From an uncultured Acidilobus sp. JCHS (lineage in GTDB: Archaea > Thermoproteota > Thermoprotei_A > Sulfolobales > Acidilobaceae): a stretch of DNA of 64,000 nt. Each line of letters opens with the position of its first letter. The stretch's first letter is position 1. The stretch covers positions 158,575-222,574 of the forward strand of contig AYMD01000009.1 in the NCBI GenBank assembly GCA_000495735.1. Reading direction: 5' to 3'. Position numbers and translations under genes: made by a program. Positions 22,242-31,472 of the stretch are shown piece by piece. Below the pieces are notes generated by a model that did not search any database, was not told the origin of the DNA, and saw nothing but the letters and a program-made list of their open reading frames with translations.

Positions 22242-23651
22242 ATGACAGGCGGCGAAGCTGAAAGGCTCTATGGTAGAGCCTGGAAGCCATCAGGGCGCCT
22301 TTTAGCCGCCTTAGCTCTCCTGGTCGTCTCGGTCGCAGTCTTTGCCAGTCCCCTTAAGTCCCTCAGCGTCTCAGCCGAGACGCTTCCATCCATTAAGCCC
22401 ACCTTTGTGGCCTTCAGCCACTGGGGAGTCAACGAAACTTACCTAGTAGCCTATCCTGGCGCCTCCTTCATGCCCTTAACCATAGCCCTCCTCTACGAGG
22501 GCCCCGTGACTCTATATGATGTTAACGTCACGCTGAACGTTAGCTACCCCCTGTCATTGGTTCAGGGCGAGCCAACGCCCAGGCTTCAGGTCCTCGAGCT
22601 TCAGCCAGGACAAGAGTTAACAATGCTTGGACTCTTCAACGTTAGTGAGCAGGCCTCGCCAGGAATCTACAATGAAACCCTTAACGTGACCTACGTTGCT
22701 GAGGTTCAGACGCCTCTTGGGGCTGAGACAATTAAGGGCAGCTCCTCTGTGCGCTTCACCGTAGCCATCACTGGCTACTCAAGTCTCGAGGTTGAGGGCT
22801 TCAGGACCGTTCCCCCTCTAATTTATGCTGGCATGCAGGCCGCTGAGCTGGTAGTGTACATAGCTAACAAGGGCACCTCGCCGGCCTCCAATATAACGGC
22901 CACTCTTAACGTAAGCTCCCCTTTGTACCCGCTGTACCCAGGCTCTAACGTTGTAAGGATCCCCTACCTGCCGCCGGGCTACACCGTTAACCTGACCTTC
23001 CCGCTTGGGCTCAGCAACGTCACAAAGCTCGCATCCACGAGCTTTGGCAACTACGAGGTTCCTGAGCCGTACAACGTCACTGTTGACCTAATTTTGACTG
23101 GAAATGGGCTCAGGTACGTGGTCCCGCTCACGCTTTACGTTGCCCCTTCGGCCTACTTTGTCCTGGTCGCCAGCTACTATCCTCACGTAGCTCCAGGCTC
23201 CTCAGACTTCTACGTAACGGTAACCCTTGGCAACGTTGGGACCTCCAAGGCCAGGTTTGTGACGGTGACCCTTCTGCCTAACCCTGTCTTCACCCCCTAC
23301 ATATCGTCCAGCGAGAACCCTGTCATAGCGCTCTCGCTCTGGAACTGCAGCCTGGGTGACGTAAATGCCGGGGCGGAAGCCAACGCGACCTTTGTGTTGT
23401 CTGTCAGCTCCGCTATAAGGCCTGGGACGTATTACCTGCCCCTTCTGGTCAGCTGGCTTCAGCCGCCAACCATGCAGCCCATGCATGAAGTGATAATGGT
23501 GCCTATCAGCGTCTCGCCCTCTTTTAGCTTTACCTCACTTCTGAAGCCCTCACTCCTGACATCGTCAGGTACAACAACGTTGTACCTAGTGGCGGCGACC
23601 GTTGTCATAATAATAGTAGTCATGGCCGCCTTAGGGAGGAGGCGGTCTTGA
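22242..23651 (+). CDS. Secreted, membrane-anchored surface protein with CARDB/NEW3-like repeats
   Basis: About 469 residues. An N-terminal hydrophobic helix (LAALALLVVSVAVFA) is a signal peptide or anchor. The long outer part is rich in Asn, Ser, Thr, Val and aromatic residues with many NxS/T sequons (for example NVTLNVSY, NITATLNVSS), and shows at least three strand-rich units of the CARDB/NPCBM-associated type (VYIANKGTSPASNITATL, VTLGNVGTSKARFVTVTL). A C-terminal transmembrane helix with RRRS ends it. Overlaps the MFS gene by 4 nt. Probably an N-glycosylated cell-surface protein; ligand unknown. A TTG at 22230 is the alternative start. Confidence 0.7.
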   Translation: MTGGEAERLYGRAWKPSGRLLAALALLVVSVAVFASPLKSLSVSAETLPSIKPTFVAFSHWGVNETYLVAYPGASFMPLTIALLYEGPVTLYDVNVTLNVSYPLSLVQGEPTPRLQVLELQPGQELTMLGLFNVSEQASPGIYNETLNVTYVAEVQTPLGAETIKGSSSVRFTVAITGYSSLEVEGFRTVPPLIYAGMQAAELVVYIANKGTSPASNITATLNVSSPLYPLYPGSNVVRIPYLPPGYTVNLTFPLGLSNVTKLASTSFGNYEVPEPYNVTVDLILTGNGLRYVVPLTLYVAPSAYFVLVASYYPHVAPGSSDFYVTVTLGNVGTSKARFVTVTLLPNPVFTPYISSSENPVIALSLWNCSLGDVNAGAEANATFVLSVSSAIRPGTYYLPLLVSWLQPPTMQPMHEVIMVPISVSPSFSFTSLLKPSLLTSSGTTTLYLVAATVVIIIVVMAALGRRRS

Positions 23652-25087
23652 CAGCCTCGCGCGATCCAAGGATAAGGCCTAATGTGATATTGGGCGTCCT
23701 AACCCTAGTTAGCCTCATGACCAGCTACGTTGAGGCCATGGTAGTGCCGTCACTCCCCCACATAGAGTCAGCCCTCTCAGCCACCGATGAGGAGGCCGCC
23801 TGGATAGTCTCGGCTTACTTAGTGGTGGGCGCCGCCATAGCGCCGCTCTTTGGCAAGATGGGGGATGTCTACGGTAAGCGGAGGCTTTACCTCATCTCCT
23901 TAGCGCTCTACTCAGTGGCAGTGCTCATGGCCGGCTTCGTCCCTAACGTGTACTACCTGATAGCAGCGAGGGCGGTCCAGGGCTTCGGCTTTGCCCTCTT
24001 CCCCTTAGGCCTGGCCATAGTCACCGACGTGTTTCCCAGAGAAAGGGTTGCTGTAGCTCAAGGCATACTGAGCGCCACGTTCGCAATAGGCATGACAGTA
24101 GGCATGATAGCAGGGGCCTATATTGAGGAGTACCTTGGCTGGAGGGCCATGTTTCATACAGCCTTTGCCATATCGATCATCATGCTGGTTCTGGCGTCGC
24201 TCCTCCTCTGGAGCCCATCCCCGGTGGCCAGGGAGCGCATAGATTTCGCCAGTACCGTGCTCCTCGCGTCAGCGACCACCGTCATCCTTGTGTACCTGAC
24301 CGAGGCCCCCTACAGGGGCTGGCTGTCGCTCGGCCAGCTCTCGCTACTCGCGACGGGCTTCGCGTTGTTCGGAGGCTTCATAGCCTATGGCTCCAGGTCA
24401 ACAAGGGTCCTGATAAGGTTTGACCTGCTGAAGAGGAGGAACGTGATGGTTGCTAACCTGCTAGGCCTACTCTCGGGCGTAATAATGTTCCTCCTCTTCA
24501 TGGGGGTCATCTACTACGCCGAGGAGCTCCCACCCTACGGCCTCGGGTTATCCGTTATAAGCGCTGCCATGACGCTGTTGCCAGCCACTCTCGCGATGAT
24601 ATTCATAGCCCCCTTAGTCGGCGCCGTCACCTCAAGCCTGGGGCCGAGGCCTGTCCTCATATATGGCTCCCTGGTCTCAGCTCTGGGGTTTTACCTCTTC
24701 GTGTGGGATAGGGCGAGCTCCACAGCCCTTGTCCTCGACTCCTTTGTGACAGGCGTTGGCGTGGTTTCAACGACCATACCAATAGTTAACATGGTCGCCG
24801 TCTCGATGCCCCCCGATAGCGTTAGTGTGGGGCTAGGCTTCAACACCATGGTTAGGTTCCTAGGGGCGTCTGCAGGTCCTGTCCTTGCCGCGACCCTCCT
24901 GACGGACTACAGGGCCTACGCCGAGTACATAATCCCGTACTTAGGCACGCTTACGTTCGCAGAAGGAGGCCCGCAGGCCTTTAACATGATATTTTACATA
25001 GGGTCGGCCATATCGATCGTGATGATGGTAATATCCCTGTTCACGAAAAACTATAGGGCTCGTGGCAGCGCCGCCTTGACGCTCTAA
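23648..25087 (+). CDS. MFS exporter, DHA2-like (about 14 transmembrane helices)
   Basis: 479-residue major facilitator superfamily protein. Motif A is seen in the first cytoplasmic loop (GKMGDVYGKRRLY, about 73-85) and hydrophobic segments number about 14, matching the DHA2 drug:proton antiporters. The Asp/Glu-rich start of TM1 (SYVEAMVVPSLP) is characteristic. Substrate unknown. The 4-nt overlap with the surface-protein gene implies coupled translation, so the two may act together, for example in export or resistance. Confidence 0.82.
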   Translation: MTASRDPRIRPNVILGVLTLVSLMTSYVEAMVVPSLPHIESALSATDEEAAWIVSAYLVVGAAIAPLFGKMGDVYGKRRLYLISLALYSVAVLMAGFVPNVYYLIAARAVQGFGFALFPLGLAIVTDVFPRERVAVAQGILSATFAIGMTVGMIAGAYIEEYLGWRAMFHTAFAISIIMLVLASLLLWSPSPVARERIDFASTVLLASATTVILVYLTEAPYRGWLSLGQLSLLATGFALFGGFIAYGSRSTRVLIRFDLLKRRNVMVANLLGLLSGVIMFLLFMGVIYYAEELPPYGLGLSVISAAMTLLPATLAMIFIAPLVGAVTSSLGPRPVLIYGSLVSALGFYLFVWDRASSTALVLDSFVTGVGVVSTTIPIVNMVAVSMPPDSVSVGLGFNTMVRFLGASAGPVLAATLLTDYRAYAEYIIPYLGTLTFAEGGPQAFNMIFYIGSAISIVMMVISLFTKNYRARGSAALTL

Positions 25088-25188
25088 GTGGCTCATCTTA
25101 AGTTTAAAGTACTACCCGTGCCTTACCTCTTTACGTGTCTCGGTCCGAGGCCTTGAGGGCATAGGTAATATACGCTGACAAGCACATA

Positions 25189-25770
25189 GTGGGCGGGCTA
25201 GCCTCGAGGGGATGGCAGGCGGAGGCCGAGAAGGCGGAGGAAACTTCATGGGATTCTAAGCTCTTGGGGGTTTCGAGGTTTCACGCTAGACTCCAGTACA
25301 TTGTGGCCTCTTATCTTAAGGAGAAGGGCTACAGTGTTGACGTAGAACATTGCGTCGATGGCACACACTACGCTGATGTCTATGCCGACAACGGTAAGGA
25401 GACGGTGATCGTTGAGGTCGAGACGGGCTACGTCCCTCCCATTTTCATAGAGCGCGCTGAGGAGTACCTGTGGGCAAGAACCATAGTCAAGACAATAAAG
25501 TATGCCTGCCTGGCCAGCGAGTTCTACATAGCGACTCCTTCGTACGTGAAAATTGCTGTGCCCTCTATACTTTTGAAACCTACTGACAGCTATGACGAAG
25601 TTTTGAGCGCTTCAAGGCTCGTAGGCCTTTACTTTGGGGAGAGGTGGGCCGAGGAGACCCTCAAGAGGGTTCACGAGTGCAGGCTTACGGGCCTCATGCT
25701 GGTGAACATATCCAGGAGGGAGGTCAAGGTGCTGAAAGATCGTGAGCTTAGGGCCCTGACGGCCCTTTAA
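25189..25770 (+). CDS. Uncharacterised protein with a possible PD-(D/E)XK nuclease fold
   Basis: 193 residues. Residues about 30-80 read HARLQYIVASYLKEKGY, then YADVYAD and VIVEVETGY, the order helix, Asp strand, Glu-x-Glu strand expected of a PD-(D/E)XK-like core, though the usual ExK is EVE here so activity is uncertain. The remainder is alpha/beta. GTG start with a TAATATAC element about 20 nt upstream. Neighbours are an MFS exporter and a convergent ArsR-like regulator; no restriction-modification partner is seen. Confidence 0.4.
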   Translation: MGGLASRGWQAEAEKAEETSWDSKLLGVSRFHARLQYIVASYLKEKGYSVDVEHCVDGTHYADVYADNGKETVIVEVETGYVPPIFIERAEEYLWARTIVKTIKYACLASEFYIATPSYVKIAVPSILLKPTDSYDEVLSASRLVGLYFGERWAEETLKRVHECRLTGLMLVNISRREVKVLKDRELRALTAL

Positions 25771-25844
25771 CGTGTAGGCTAATGCCTTAAACGTAAAGGA
25801 AAACCGAGAAGTGAAAAGGGACTTGAGGCCCTGTCCGTCCCCCT

Positions 25845-26201
25845 CTAACGGCCCTGAGCTCGCTCAGCTGATTCCTTCGGAGGAGATATCAGGAAGACTA
25901 TCCTGTGCACTGTCAGCTCCACTACCTTCTTTATCCCCCTCTGGCCTGGCACGTACCGCGACTTAACTATGTTGGCTTCCTCGAGCTTCCTTATCTGGCT
26001 GCTGACGTTCGCCTTGCTCTGGTTCACCTGAGTCGCTATGTCCTCTAGGTCTGCCGCCCCCTTCTGCAGGATCGCTAATATGCTGGCCCTGCTCTCACTG
26101 GCCAGGGCCGAGGAAACTTTAGCTATATGATGAGGACCTATAACGTAGAGTGTATCACCCCTGGCATAAATCCCCTCCTTCGTGGGTATGCTCTCCTCCA
26201 T
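25845..26201 (-). CDS. ArsR/MarR-type winged-helix transcriptional regulator
   Basis: 118 residues. The helix-turn-helix lies at about 34-80 (SRASILAILQKGAADLEDIATQ and a recognition helix around SKANVSSQIRKLEEANIV), followed by a winged strand (SRYVPGQRGIKKVVEL). No metal-binding cysteine pair, so arsenic-type sensing is unlikely. Divergent from rio2 across 155 nt with A/T-rich stretches on both sides; it may autoregulate there. Confidence 0.78.
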   Translation of the reverse strand: MEESIPTKEGIYARGDTLYVIGPHHIAKVSSALASESRASILAILQKGAADLEDIATQVNQSKANVSSQIRKLEEANIVKSRYVPGQRGIKKVVELTVHRIVFLISPPKESAERAQGR

Positions 26202-26356
26202 ATCTATTTTCCCCTCCCCCTTTCAGTTCCCTATGGCTTTTAATTATGCAGAGTTAATATTTCTTTGTATCCCATGCGATAATAAGACTTGACTTGATAG
26301 CTAAGGTTATTTATTACCACAAAGCCATTAGGGTTCCTGCCTAACAGTAAGGCGCC

Positions 26357-27253
26357 GTGTTAACGTTACCTGAGAGGCTAGAGGCCGTCGACATCAATGA
26401 TGTGAGGCTACTCGAGCTCATGCTGAGGCTTCACAGGAGGTATTCCTTCATACCCCTTAGCGTCCTCGAGGGCGCCCCTAAGGACGTAACAAACCTCAGC
26501 TCAACGCTCGCGAAGCTGTTGGACCTTGGTCTGGTCAGGTCCAGGGTAGGACCTGAGTACATGTACCAGATAACTTTCAGAGGCCTTGACATACTTGCCG
26601 TTGCCGAGCTGACTAGGAGAGGCGTGTTGGCCAGGGTAGGGGACGTCATAGGGGTGGGCAAGGAAAGCGAGGTATACCTCGCCTGGACGCCGGCTGGGAC
26701 CCCGGTAGCCCTGAAGCTTCACAGGGAGGGGGCCAGAAGCTTCAGGAACCTCAAGAGGAGCAGAAAATATAGGGGGCTCGAGGGAAGGCAGCTATGGATT
26801 GATATAGCTATTGAGGCGGCCTCTAGGGAGTTCATAGCGCTCGTGAGCGTCTCAAGGGCAGGGGGGTTGGTGCCGAGGCCTATTGACAGGGCCCTTCACG
26901 CGGTTGTGACAGCTTACCTTGATGGGGCAGAGCTCGAGAAGGTGAGGGGGCTATCTATGGAGGAGGCCTCTAAGGTGCTCGATGACGTGGTGTTGACTGT
27001 GAGGTCGGCCTTAAAGGTAGCCAGAATAGTCCACGGCGATCTTAGCCCTTACAACGTACTGGTCGTAAGGCAGGAGGGTTCGGTCTCAGGATATGTAATA
27101 GACTGGCCTCAATATATAAGCGCGGAGGACCCCGCCGCCAAGGAGGCGCTGGTCAAGGACCTGAAGAGACTAGCAACGTATTTCAATAAAAGCTTTGGCC
27201 TTAGCATAAGCGCGGAGGACCTACTAAGGGAGGTGCAAGGAGGGGAAGGGTAA
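26357..27253 (+). CDS. rio2: RIO2-family atypical serine/threonine kinase
   Basis: 298 residues. The N-terminal winged helix (1-95) is diagnostic of Rio2, then the ATP loop GVGKESEVYLA (about 99-109), Lys in VALKLH, catalytic VHGDLSPYNVLV and metal-binding VIDWPQ. Rio2 acts late in small-subunit ribosome maturation. GTG start. It heads a two-gene unit with the DUF460 gene, which begins 4 nt after the stop. TATA-like TTATTTATT lies at about 26307-26315. Confidence 0.9.
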   Translation: MLTLPERLEAVDINDVRLLELMLRLHRRYSFIPLSVLEGAPKDVTNLSSTLAKLLDLGLVRSRVGPEYMYQITFRGLDILAVAELTRRGVLARVGDVIGVGKESEVYLAWTPAGTPVALKLHREGARSFRNLKRSRKYRGLEGRQLWIDIAIEAASREFIALVSVSRAGGLVPRPIDRALHAVVTAYLDGAELEKVRGLSMEEASKVLDDVVLTVRSALKVARIVHGDLSPYNVLVVRQEGSVSGYVIDWPQYISAEDPAAKEALVKDLKRLATYFNKSFGLSISAEDLLREVQGGEG

Positions 27254-27257
27254 CTTA

Positions 27258-29285
27258 ATGTCCTCAGGTCCCCAACGCCTTTACATGGGTGTTGACATCG
27301 AGTCAGGTAGCCCTGAGACTCCTGAGAGGGCCAGGTACTCTGTAGCTGTCGTGGACCAGGACCTGAGACTTGTCCTGAAAGCCCAGGGAGTCTCGCTGGC
27401 TGGCGTCGTAAGGCTCTGTTGGGAGAGGAGACCTAACGTCATAGCTGTTGACAACGTCTTTGAGCTGGCCCCTGGCGGTTCAGCTGAGGGCCTAGCCAGG
27501 TTCTTGTCACTTCTGCCCCCAGGGACTCAGCTGATCCAGGTGACGGCCACCGAGGAAGGCTTTGTCGACATACGCGAGGCGGCCAAAAGGGCAGGGCTCG
27601 ACGTAGGCGGCCAGAAGCCCAGCTCGGCCAAGACGGCGTTCATTGCCGCTGCGATAGCGGCCAGAGGCGGAGGCCAGAGGGTCGGCTTCAGCAGGGAGAA
27701 GACCTACATATTTGTAACGAGAGGCCGTGGCGTGCACAGCGGTGGGTGGAGCCAGTCAAGGTATCAGAGAAGAGTTAGGGCTTCAGTTAAGATAGCGGCG
27801 GAGAAGGTCAAGGAGAAGTTAGAACAGGCTAACCTGGATTATGACGTCTATTATAGGGCTAGCGAGGGAGGCATCGAGTCCGCTACGTTCATCGTTTACG
27901 CCCCTAGGGAGAGACTGATCGGGCTCGTCAGGCCGCACAGAGGGGTGGACTACACAATAAGGGTTGAGACCAGGTATGAAGGGGAACTGGCGTTTGGCAA
28001 CGATAAGGGTTCTCTGAATATGAGACCTGTAATAGTCGGTATCGACGCAGGCATGACAACAGGGTTGGCTGTGCTTGACTTTGAAGGCAAGGTACTACAC
28101 CTGGGAAGTTATAAGGAGGTCGACAGGGGCGAGATATTAAGCGTCATCTCGAAGCTCGGCAGGCCAGCGCTAGTAGCCACCGACGTTAAGGACCCCCCTG
28201 ACCTAGTTAAGAAGCTGGCTGCACAGCTCGGGGCGCAGCTTTACCTACCTGATTACGACCTATTGGTCGCTGAGAAAGAGGACCTCTCCTCAAGAGCTGT
28301 TGAAGGCTCTGAGCTAAGGCCCAGGACACCGCATGAGCGTGACGCCTTAGCTGCCGCCTACAGGGCCTACCTTGACTTTAAGTCAAAGCTGTCCCAGGTC
28401 GAGAGCTACCTCTCCTCCATGGACATAGACGTAGACATAGACGAAGTTAAGGCTGACGTAATAAAGGGCCTAACGATAGCCGAGGCCGTAGAGAGACAGA
28501 TAGAGAGGCTGATGAGTGCGGCCTCAGCAGGTCAGGCCCAAGGGCCACAGCCTGAAAGGCGCGAACAGCCCAAGGAGTGTGACACCTCTAAGTACGAGCT
28601 ACTTGAGGCCCAGAAGATGGCGCTGGAGAAGCAGGTCCAGGAGCTCAGGGCAGGCCTTGACAACGCTGAGAGGGAGCTTGAGGAGCTCAGGAAGAGGCTT
28701 AAGGTTGAGCTCCTGAGGGATCCTGAGGTGGCTAAGCTCAAGGCAGAGGCCGAGAAGGCCAAGGCCCTCCTGGCCGATGCCTTGAAGCGCTCTGAGGCCC
28801 TTGAGGCTCAGCTTGAGGACCTCAGAGGAGCCCTTACCCTTCTGAGGTCAGGGGAATTCCTCGTGGCTCGGAGGCTCAGCGAGCTTAAGGTCCAGGAACT
28901 GAGGCGGAGCGAGGCCGCTTTTGGCGAGCTGACAGCAAACGAAATCGTTGTGATAGACAGTTGGGCCCAATTTGAGCAGGAAGCTGTAGACAAGCTGGCG
29001 AAGGCCAACGTAGCCGTGGTCGTCCTGGCTGATGTCTCGTCCCCCCTAGCTAACGCCCTTAGGTCAAGGGGGGTACCGACGCTCCAGGCCTCTAAGTATA
29101 GGGTTATCGAAGCCGGCGGTCTGACATTAGTTGAGGCCAGGGTCCTCAAGGACGCCGAGGCGGAGAGATCAAAACTTAGGTCGAGGGCCTCTGACTACCT
29201 CCTTGAGAGGCTGCTTAAGGAGTACAGGCTCTCAAGATCAATGACGAGCAGGAGCAAAGACGTTAATGAGGCCAACCGAGGCTAG
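27258..29285 (+). CDS. DUF460 protein (COG2433), RNase H-like and coiled-coil
   Basis: 675 residues. The N-terminal part (about 1-250) and the domain around IVGIDAGMTTGLAVLD (about 256-271) look like RNase H/RuvC-fold units with an RPRTPHERDALAAA motif near 350. A long coiled coil follows (about 440-540; many Leu, Glu, Lys, Arg), then a C-terminal alpha/beta domain. Matches the archaeal DUF460 family, of unknown function. Its adjacency to rio2 hints at a role in RNA or ribosome metabolism, but this is inference. Confidence 0.78.
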   Translation: MSSGPQRLYMGVDIESGSPETPERARYSVAVVDQDLRLVLKAQGVSLAGVVRLCWERRPNVIAVDNVFELAPGGSAEGLARFLSLLPPGTQLIQVTATEEGFVDIREAAKRAGLDVGGQKPSSAKTAFIAAAIAARGGGQRVGFSREKTYIFVTRGRGVHSGGWSQSRYQRRVRASVKIAAEKVKEKLEQANLDYDVYYRASEGGIESATFIVYAPRERLIGLVRPHRGVDYTIRVETRYEGELAFGNDKGSLNMRPVIVGIDAGMTTGLAVLDFEGKVLHLGSYKEVDRGEILSVISKLGRPALVATDVKDPPDLVKKLAAQLGAQLYLPDYDLLVAEKEDLSSRAVEGSELRPRTPHERDALAAAYRAYLDFKSKLSQVESYLSSMDIDVDIDEVKADVIKGLTIAEAVERQIERLMSAASAGQAQGPQPERREQPKECDTSKYELLEAQKMALEKQVQELRAGLDNAERELEELRKRLKVELLRDPEVAKLKAEAEKAKALLADALKRSEALEAQLEDLRGALTLLRSGEFLVARRLSELKVQELRRSEAAFGELTANEIVVIDSWAQFEQEAVDKLAKANVAVVVLADVSSPLANALRSRGVPTLQASKYRVIEAGGLTLVEARVLKDAEAERSKLRSRASDYLLERLLKEYRLSRSMTSRSKDVNEANRG

Positions 29286-29345
29286 ATTATTTAGAACGCC
29301 CCTCTAAAAGACTCGTCGTACATTGCTAGCTAAAAGCCCTAGGCC

Positions 29346-30566
29346 TCAGAACAGCTGCACAGCGCCTATCAGGAACCTCTCTGTCAGCTGAGGCAGCTTG
29401 GACAGGTATTCGTCAACAATCGATGTGATCTCTGCCTTTACGTTGCTGGATACGCTGACCCCCCTCTCCATCAGAAGGGAGACGTCGGCTATGAGCGGGT
29501 CATCTATGGGTCTGCCTATCTGGCCCAGGAGCCTGACGTAAACCTCCCTTACGTTCGGGACCTTAGTGTAAATAAGCTGGGCCAGCTCGGTCGCGACCAC
29601 GTTGTATATCTTGCCTATGTGGTTAACGGGGTTCTTCCCTGCGGCGGCCTCGAGGCTCATAGGCCTCATAGGGGTTATCAACCCGTTCACCCTGTTGCCT
29701 CTGCCAGTGGCCCCGTCGTCCCCGTGCTCAGCGCTGGTGCCTGTCACCGTTATGTAGAACACCTCCTCCTCCGGTATGTCCCCATTATTCACGTAAACCC
29801 TTACGTCATAGTTAGGAGCTATCTTAGAGGCTACGTCTAAGACCTTCTCCTTTATCTCCTCCTTGACGCTCATGTACTCGTCTTTGTCCCTCACGAACCT
29901 ACTGACGATAGCGTTAGCCACAGTTATGTCTATAACGTTGCCGTTCCTGAGTCCCATGACCTTAACGTCCTCACCCGACGCCGGGACCCTTGACTTAAAC
30001 TCCTGGCTATTCAGCATGCGCTCAGTCTCTATCACAAGCCTCTCGAGCGTAGTCAGGGGCGCAAAGCCAGCCCCAAAGCTTGTGTCGTTAGCCCTATGCG
30101 ACGCTGACCTGGACTCGAATATCCCCCTGAGGTCCGCGCTGCCCTTGCCTATCTTATAGTCGACCACGACGTGGGTCTCGGGATCGAGGAACCTAAGGTT
30201 CCGTTTGACCCATTCCTTTACGGCCTTAAGTATAATCCTTCCTACAGGCACCTCCTCGACGCCTGAGGAGGTGCGTACCTCCGTCGTGGCCCTCCCAGAC
30301 ACTATGATGTATATGGGCTGAAGCACGTCACCGCCTCCCCACCTAGGCGCTGCCTGGCCGCCTACCAGGAGGACCTTGTCAAGGTTGTGATGCATTATGG
30401 TGCCGAACCTCTCGCGGTAGTAAAGGCTCAGTTGCCTGCTTGCCTCCTCAGCGACGGCGTCACTTATGTAATCAGGGTGACCAAGGCCCTTCCTCTCAAC
30501 GAGCTCCACCTGGCCCTCCTCAACTGCTGGCTGCTGCAGCTCCCTGACCACTATGTTCCTGGGCAC
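29346..30566 (-). CDS. mat: S-adenosylmethionine synthetase, archaeal type
   Basis: 406 residues, the standard length of archaeal MAT, which makes SAM from methionine and ATP and differs strongly from bacterial Met[21 protein letters not shown] (28-47) and [21 protein letters not shown] are family hallmarks; [20 protein letters not shown] near 285 is the metal/substrate loop. GTG start. A TATA element (TATATTTAAAAAG, about 30601-30613, minus strand) precedes it. A Cys/Met-metabolism PLP enzyme lies two genes away. Confidence 0.96.
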   Translation of the reverse strand: MPRNIVVRELQQPAVEEGQVELVERKGLGHPDYISDAVAEEASRQLSLYYRERFGTIMHHNLDKVLLVGGQAAPRWGGGDVLQPIYIIVSGRATTEVRTSSGVEEVPVGRIILKAVKEWVKRNLRFLDPETHVVVDYKIGKGSADLRGIFESRSASHRANDTSFGAGFAPLTTLERLVIETERMLNSQEFKSRVPASGEDVKVMGLRNGNVIDITVANAIVSRFVRDKDEYMSVKEEIKEKVLDVASKIAPNYDVRVYVNNGDIPEEEVFYITVTGTSAEHGDDGATGRGNRVNGLITPMRPMSLEAAAGKNPVNHIGKIYNVVATELAQLIYTKVPNVREVYVRLLGQIGRPIDDPLIADVSLLMERGVSVSSNVKAEITSIVDEYLSKLPQLTERFLIGAVQLF

Positions 30567-30634
30567 CTTGTATCACACCGCAAGGCCCTGATATGCCTGG
30601 CTTTTTAAATATACCCCCAATGGACTGAACTACG

Positions 30635-31426
30635 TCAAGGTCTTGCGCCCCTCATTGACTCGCGGATCCTCTTCTTAACGTCCTCAGGGAGCGTCAGGTC
30701 CTCCCTGCTTATCTCCGCCGGCTCAAGTATTACTAGGCCCTTGCCATCAACTATGTCTATGTAGTGTACCTTAAGGTCGTGCGGCGTCTGCCTCATCTTC
30801 TCAATTAGGACGTACCTCTTGAGTTCGCCGCTCACTATCCTCCTGCCGAACCTTATTATGCCATCGGCTACGTGCTCAAGCCCCCAGCCGAACGCGCTTG
30901 ACGTAGTTATTGCGTACTGACTGGTCATAAGGACTGTGAAGTCCCATCTATATAGGACCCTCTTGACGGCATAGCTGTACTTCCTTGCCAAGGCAGGCTT
31001 GTCAAGCCAGAAGGTGCTCATGCTGTCTATGATGAGCCTCGACCTGCCGTAGCCCAGCTTCCTCTTGGCCTCTATCACCTTGTTGACTAAAGTCTCAACG
31101 TCTATTTCTTCGAGCGACCACTCGTCGCCTTGTGACTTAAGGAGGGCGTCAATTATAATCACCTTGCCTTCGTCAACGGCCTCGCCAAGCCTCATGCCGA
31201 ACATCTTAGCCTGCCTTATTATGCTCTCGCGGCTCTCCTCGGTGGTCACGTAGATGACCTTGTCGCCCTCCCTTACACCCTCCCAGGCGAAGTGCAACGC
31301 AAAAACGGTCTTACCGGTGCCTGGCTCGCCCACGACAGCGACAAAGAAGCCCCTTGGTATGCCGCCAGCTAACATATTATCCATGCCAGGGACTCCTGTT
31401 GAAAGCCTCTCTATGGTCTGTACCAC
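30635..31426 (-). CDS. KaiC/RadA-like P-loop ATPase
   Basis: 263-residue single-domain RecA-fold ATPase. Walker A GEPGTGKT is at about 33-40, Walker B is RLIIDSMS near 134, and the N-terminal GVPGMDNMLAGGIPRG is the standard KaiC-family entry. Archaeal relatives are linked to signalling, motility or circadian-like phosphorylation, but none is assigned here. Starts at GTG (31426). It lies between the PLP enzyme and mat on the same strand with short gaps. Confidence 0.85.
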   Translation of the reverse strand: MVQTIERLSTGVPGMDNMLAGGIPRGFFVAVVGEPGTGKTVFALHFAWEGVREGDKVIYVTTEESRESIIRQAKMFGMRLGEAVDEGKVIIIDALLKSQGDEWSLEEIDVETLVNKVIEAKRKLGYGRSRLIIDSMSTFWLDKPALARKYSYAVKRVLYRWDFTVLMTSQYAITTSSAFGWGLEHVADGIIRFGRRIVSGELKRYVLIEKMRQTPHDLKVHYIDIVDGKGLVILEPAEISREDLTLPEDVKKRIRESMRGARP

Positions 31427-31472
31427 GCTCTCCCCAGGACCTAGTCGCTTTGGAAGGCTAAAACCCAGGGCC

